The translations under genes and the position numbers were made by a program. A stretch of 16,187 bases of DNA from Ga0074130 sp035565355 (GTDB taxonomy: Bacteria > Pseudomonadota > Gammaproteobacteria > Burkholderiales > Rhodocyclaceae): contig DATMSM010000040.1 in NCBI GenBank assembly GCA_035565355.1, forward strand, positions 1-16,187, in the 5' to 3' direction. Under the pieces are notes generated by a model. That model did not search any database, was not told the origin of the DNA, and saw nothing but the letters and a program-made list of their open reading frames with translations. Below, one piece after another: positions 14,096-16,187 of this stretch. Position 1 is the stretch's first letter. Each line of letters starts with the position of its first letter.

Positions 14096-14817
14096 CCCTG
14101 CATCTTACGCCTGCGCAGCGTCGCGACGCTCAAGATTGCTAGGCCAAACAGGGCCAGCGCAGAAGGTTCAGGAACCTGTTGGCGGGGGCCATAAATGAAC
14201 TGTGCGCCGGCGATGTCGTCCGCCTGCAAACCCGCAAAGGCCTCGGAGTAGAAAGGCCCCATCAGGGAACCAGCAACGTCGGAGTGACTCAGGCCGATGG
14301 CATGGCCGATCTCGTGGGCCAGTACCTGAGCGATGTCAAAACCGGGGCCCCCGAAGCCGACCTTCCACAACTCGGCGATATCGAAATGAATATCGCCCGC
14401 TGCACTGTTGCCATTGACCGGCGGGAAATAGCCATGCGCCAGCACGCCCAAAGCCCCGTCAAGCGCATGCAGGCCGAGACGGATATCGCCGGAGCTGGTC
14501 GGTGCATTGAAGGCGGCACCATCGTCAGCCACCTGAATGAAAGTGATATCCGCCACCGCAGACCAGGCATTGAAAGCGGAGTTGACGGCCCCCAACCAGC
14601 CGGCCGGAAGGACGTCGCCAAAAGCGGTGCAGGCTCCGCCGCCATCGGCGGCACAGGAGGTGCCGGTCGGCATCAAGCTCCAGGTCACCGTGGCCCCGGT
14701 GCCCATGGCCGGCGGCCCCCACTTGCCGGGAGAGGTCGGACCAAGCACAAACGCTGACGCGCTTGCCGGAACCAGAAGTGCAAGCAGTAATGCACCCAAA
14801 GGGAAGAGTCTTTTCAT
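14092..14817 (-). CDS. Matrixin-family zinc metalloprotease with PEP-CTERM sorting signal
   Basis: The 241-residue protein has a signal peptide ending SASA at 22. The catalytic zinc motif HEIGHAIGLSH is at 168-178 (H168, H172, H178, catalytic E169), with the Met-turn M186 in GSLMGP. GDIHFDIAELW at 141-151 matches the calcium and structural zinc loop of matrixins. The C terminus has VPEPSALALFGLAILSV at 215-231, a hydrophobic helix, then RRRK: a PEP-CTERM tag, cut and sorted by exosortase in biofilm-forming Gram-negative bacteria. No matrixin pro-domain with a Cys switch is visible. ATG 14817 has AAGGA six bases upstream; 21 upstream codons are rejected as they precede the signal. No exosortase gene is in this window. 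Confidence 0.93.
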   Translation of the reverse strand: MKRLFPLGALLLALLVPASASAFVLGPTSPGKWGPPAMGTGATVTWSLMPTGTSCAADGGGACTAFGDVLPAGWLGAVNSAFNAWSAVADITFIQVADDGAAFNAPTSSGDIRLGLHALDGALGVLAHGYFPPVNGNSAAGDIHFDIAELWKVGFGGPGFDIAQVLAHEIGHAIGLSHSDVAGSLMGPFYSEAFAGLQADDIAGAQFIYGPRQQVPEPSALALFGLAILSVATLRRRKMQG

Positions 14818-14928
14818 GGCAGTCCTTGTCAGTCGAGCAGTGCAGGATGGAAGCACAAAAGCGCAAAAAAAACACAGCAACTCCCGACAGCAACATTTAT
14901 GCCATTTTTGACCGGAACTTATCTAAGC

Positions 14929-14943
14929 GCTTGTTCGACAAGC
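14929..14943. promoter_or_regulatory. Short inverted repeat upstream of the matrixin gene
   Basis: GCTTGT and ACAAGC flank a TCG spacer, 112 bases upstream of the matrixin start. It could be a regulator site or part of the end of the UPF0149 transcript. The rest of 14818-15024 holds no gene. Six-base arms may occur by chance. Confidence 0.25.
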
Positions 14944-15024
14944 AAAATGACAGCTGCATGAGGTAGCAACAGCAGACGGCGCCAGCGCGGCTGTAAAAGA
15001 AGCCGACGCGGGGGAATCAGGCGC

Positions 15025-15726
15025 TCAGGCGCCGCAACACTTCTTGAACTTCTTGCCGCTGCCGCAGGGACAGGGATCGTTGCGCCCGGCCTTGGTTTCG
15101 ACCCGCACGGGCTCAGGCGCTTCAGCCTTGCGGTAGGGTTGCCAGAAGCGGTACAGCGTGGCCACCATGGTAGGAAGCCGGGCGGCCAGATCGGCGCGCT
15201 GCTGCGGCGTGGCCACCTGCTGCTTTTGCTCAGCGGTCAGGTTCTTTGCGCTGAGCAGGAAGACCGGCTTGAGCGACTCCAGTACCTCAGGCTGCTCGAA
15301 GAGCGGCTGCCAGGCAGTACGCACCAGGTTGATGCCGGCCATGAAACCGAAGGCCCACATCTCGGCATCGTCGTAGTCGATGCCATCCACCGTCGTCACA
15401 TCGACGATGGGCGTGTAGTTGTCGATATCGAGCTGCAGGGTGCGCAGAATGCCGTTCAACTGACGCACGATGAGCGCGAGGATGCGGTCGGCCTGCTCCT
15501 CGTTGCGGAAGCGCGGCGTGTCCTTTTCCTCGGGCCCCCAGACGCGCGGCAGCCATTGCGGCACCGGGATATCAACCGGACCAAGCGCGACCGCGGTGAG
15601 AAAACCATCGAGCGTATCCACCATCATGGCGTGCTCGGAAGTCAGGTCGGAAGCGAGGAAGCGGTCGAGTTCGCTGAACTCCGTCTGGGTCAGCGGTCGG
15701 GCAAGGCGGGCGTTGAACTGGGACAT
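15025..15726 (-). CDS. UPF0149 (YecA/YgfB) family protein with C-terminal SEC-C zinc motif
   Basis: The 233-residue protein has an alpha-helical UPF0149 domain over about 10-190, with the characteristic MMVDTLDGFLTAVALGP, IVRQLNGIL and DAEMWAFGFMAGI (standing for the family's W-GF--G). It ends in a SEC-C motif, RNDPCPCGSGKKFKKCCG, whose C-x-C-x8-CC Cys set binds zinc. This motif is shared with SecA, and several YecA-like proteins bind ribosomes or SecB-like partners through it. The exact role of this family is not settled. ATG 15726 lacks a clear ribosome site, but the start agrees with family length. Confidence 0.93.
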   Translation of the reverse strand: MSQFNARLARPLTQTEFSELDRFLASDLTSEHAMMVDTLDGFLTAVALGPVDIPVPQWLPRVWGPEEKDTPRFRNEEQADRILALIVRQLNGILRTLQLDIDNYTPIVDVTTVDGIDYDDAEMWAFGFMAGINLVRTAWQPLFEQPEVLESLKPVFLLSAKNLTAEQKQQVATPQQRADLAARLPTMVATLYRFWQPYRKAEAPEPVRVETKAGRNDPCPCGSGKKFKKCCGA

Positions 15727-15855
15727 GCGGGCGCATCGAAAAGATGAAACAGGCCCGTATTATCTCAGGCCGCCATGGGCTATGGGTGTTTGACACAAGG
15801 CAAACCTGTGCCTGCGCTTGCAGATAAAGTGTCATGATTCTTGCAAGGGGGTTAC
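15727..15855. other. Short divergent region between the UPF0149 and ATPase genes
   Basis: Both genes are transcribed away from this 129-base gap, so it should hold their promoters. TTGACA occurs at 15790-15795 on the plus strand, but no good -10 follows at 16-18 bases, so I do not call a promoter. AAGGGGG at 15845-15851 is the ATPase ribosome site. Confidence 0.4.
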
Positions 15856-16187
15856 ATGGGCTGGAACGAGCAGGGTCTGACACAAGCCGAAGCCGAGCAG
15901 CGCCTGCGTGCGCACGGACCGAACATCGTCGACAAGCAGGAGCGGAAGGGCCTGCTGCAGACCCTGGCCGAAGTGTTGTCGGAACCCATGTTTCTGTTGC
16001 TGCTGGGCGCGGCATGCATCTACCTGCTCCTCGGCGACCTGGGTGAGGGCCTACTGCTCGCCGCCTTCGCCTTGCTCTCCATCGGTCTGGTGGCCATCCA
16101 GAACCGGCGCAGCGAACATGCGCTGGCCGCCCTGCGTGCGCTCTCGTCGCCGCATGCGCGCGTGCTGCGCGACGGCGAAGCGCGCAC
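15856..16187 (+). CDS. P-type cation-transporting ATPase (N-terminal part)
   Basis: Only the first 110 residues are present, and the frame is open at the right edge. The start GLTQAEAEQRLRAHGPN is the cation-transporter N-terminal domain (GL-----RL--GPN). Then come two predicted helices, SEPMFLLLLGAACIYLLLGD and EGLLLAAFALLSIGLVAIQ, and the link to the actuator domain NRRSEHALAALRALSSP. This pattern is of the Ca2+/Na+/H+ ATPase (P2/P3) type, unlike P1B metal pumps, because no N-terminal Cys or metal-binding domain is seen. The phosphorylation DKTGT motif lies beyond the window. AAGGGGG precedes the ATG by four bases. Confidence 0.9.
   Translation, partial: MGWNEQGLTQAEAEQRLRAHGPNIVDKQERKGLLQTLAEVLSEPMFLLLLGAACIYLLLGDLGEGLLLAAFALLSIGLVAIQNRRSEHALAALRALSSPHARVLRDGEAR

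Noticed and set aside
14179..14757. Plus-strand open frame of 192 codons antisense to the matrixin gene
   Set aside because: The minus strand has an intact zinc motif, signal peptide and PEP-CTERM tag; the plus frame has no recognisable features.
15790..15830. Sigma-70 promoter for the P-type ATPase from TTGACA at 15790
   Set aside because: The sequence 16-18 bases downstream is GC-rich with no -10 match; the nearest AT-rich element is about 29 bases away.

Overview
This GC-rich window from a Gram-negative bacterium holds 22 protein-coding genes, two of them cut by the window edges. A betaproteobacterium, perhaps near Rhodocyclales or Nitrosomonadales, is my best guess. The reasons are a CzcI/CzcC-type metal efflux pair, a PEP-CTERM-tagged secreted protease, a UPF0149 protein with a SEC-C tail, and overall codon use. 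The genus cannot be read from the sequence. No tRNA, rRNA, insertion sequence, integrase or CRISPR array was seen.

Layout. (1) 1-1045, minus strand: start of a heavy-metal RND efflux operon, a czcI-like metal-binding periplasmic gene followed by a czcC-like outer-membrane channel gene that runs off the left edge. The gap between them holds three hairpins, and a long leader lies upstream. (2) 1442-3293, plus strand: a secreted DUF3455 protein, a large palindrome, then an ECF sigma factor translationally coupled to an RskA-type membrane anti-sigma factor. (3) 3301-6851, minus strand: a CHASE3-PAS-GAF hybrid histidine kinase with two receiver domains, followed by a single-domain response regulator. 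(4) 7037-10921, plus strand: an ArsR-family repressor gene with a promoter and overlapping operator, then seven tightly packed genes. Five encode START/SRPBCC (AHSA1-like) proteins, one of them membrane-anchored, and two encode PhnB-like VOC proteins. (5) 11049-13472: a RidA-family gene, an orphan lipoprotein gene, and a convergent MscS-type channel gene whose stop codon overlaps the lipoprotein stop. (6) 13643-14817, minus strand: a PEP-CTERM matrixin protease gene and an overlapping downstream secreted orphan. (7) 15025-16187: a UPF0149/SEC-C gene and, divergent from it, the start of a P-type cation ATPase gene that runs off the right edge.

Much of the window concerns sensing and envelope response: metal efflux, ECF sigma/anti-sigma, a phosphorelay, an osmotic channel and secreted proteins. 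The most unusual part is region 4. It is an ArsR-controlled operon made almost entirely of small hydrophobic-pocket proteins of two folds. It has no recognisable metabolic enzyme and its ligand or substrate cannot be deduced from sequence.
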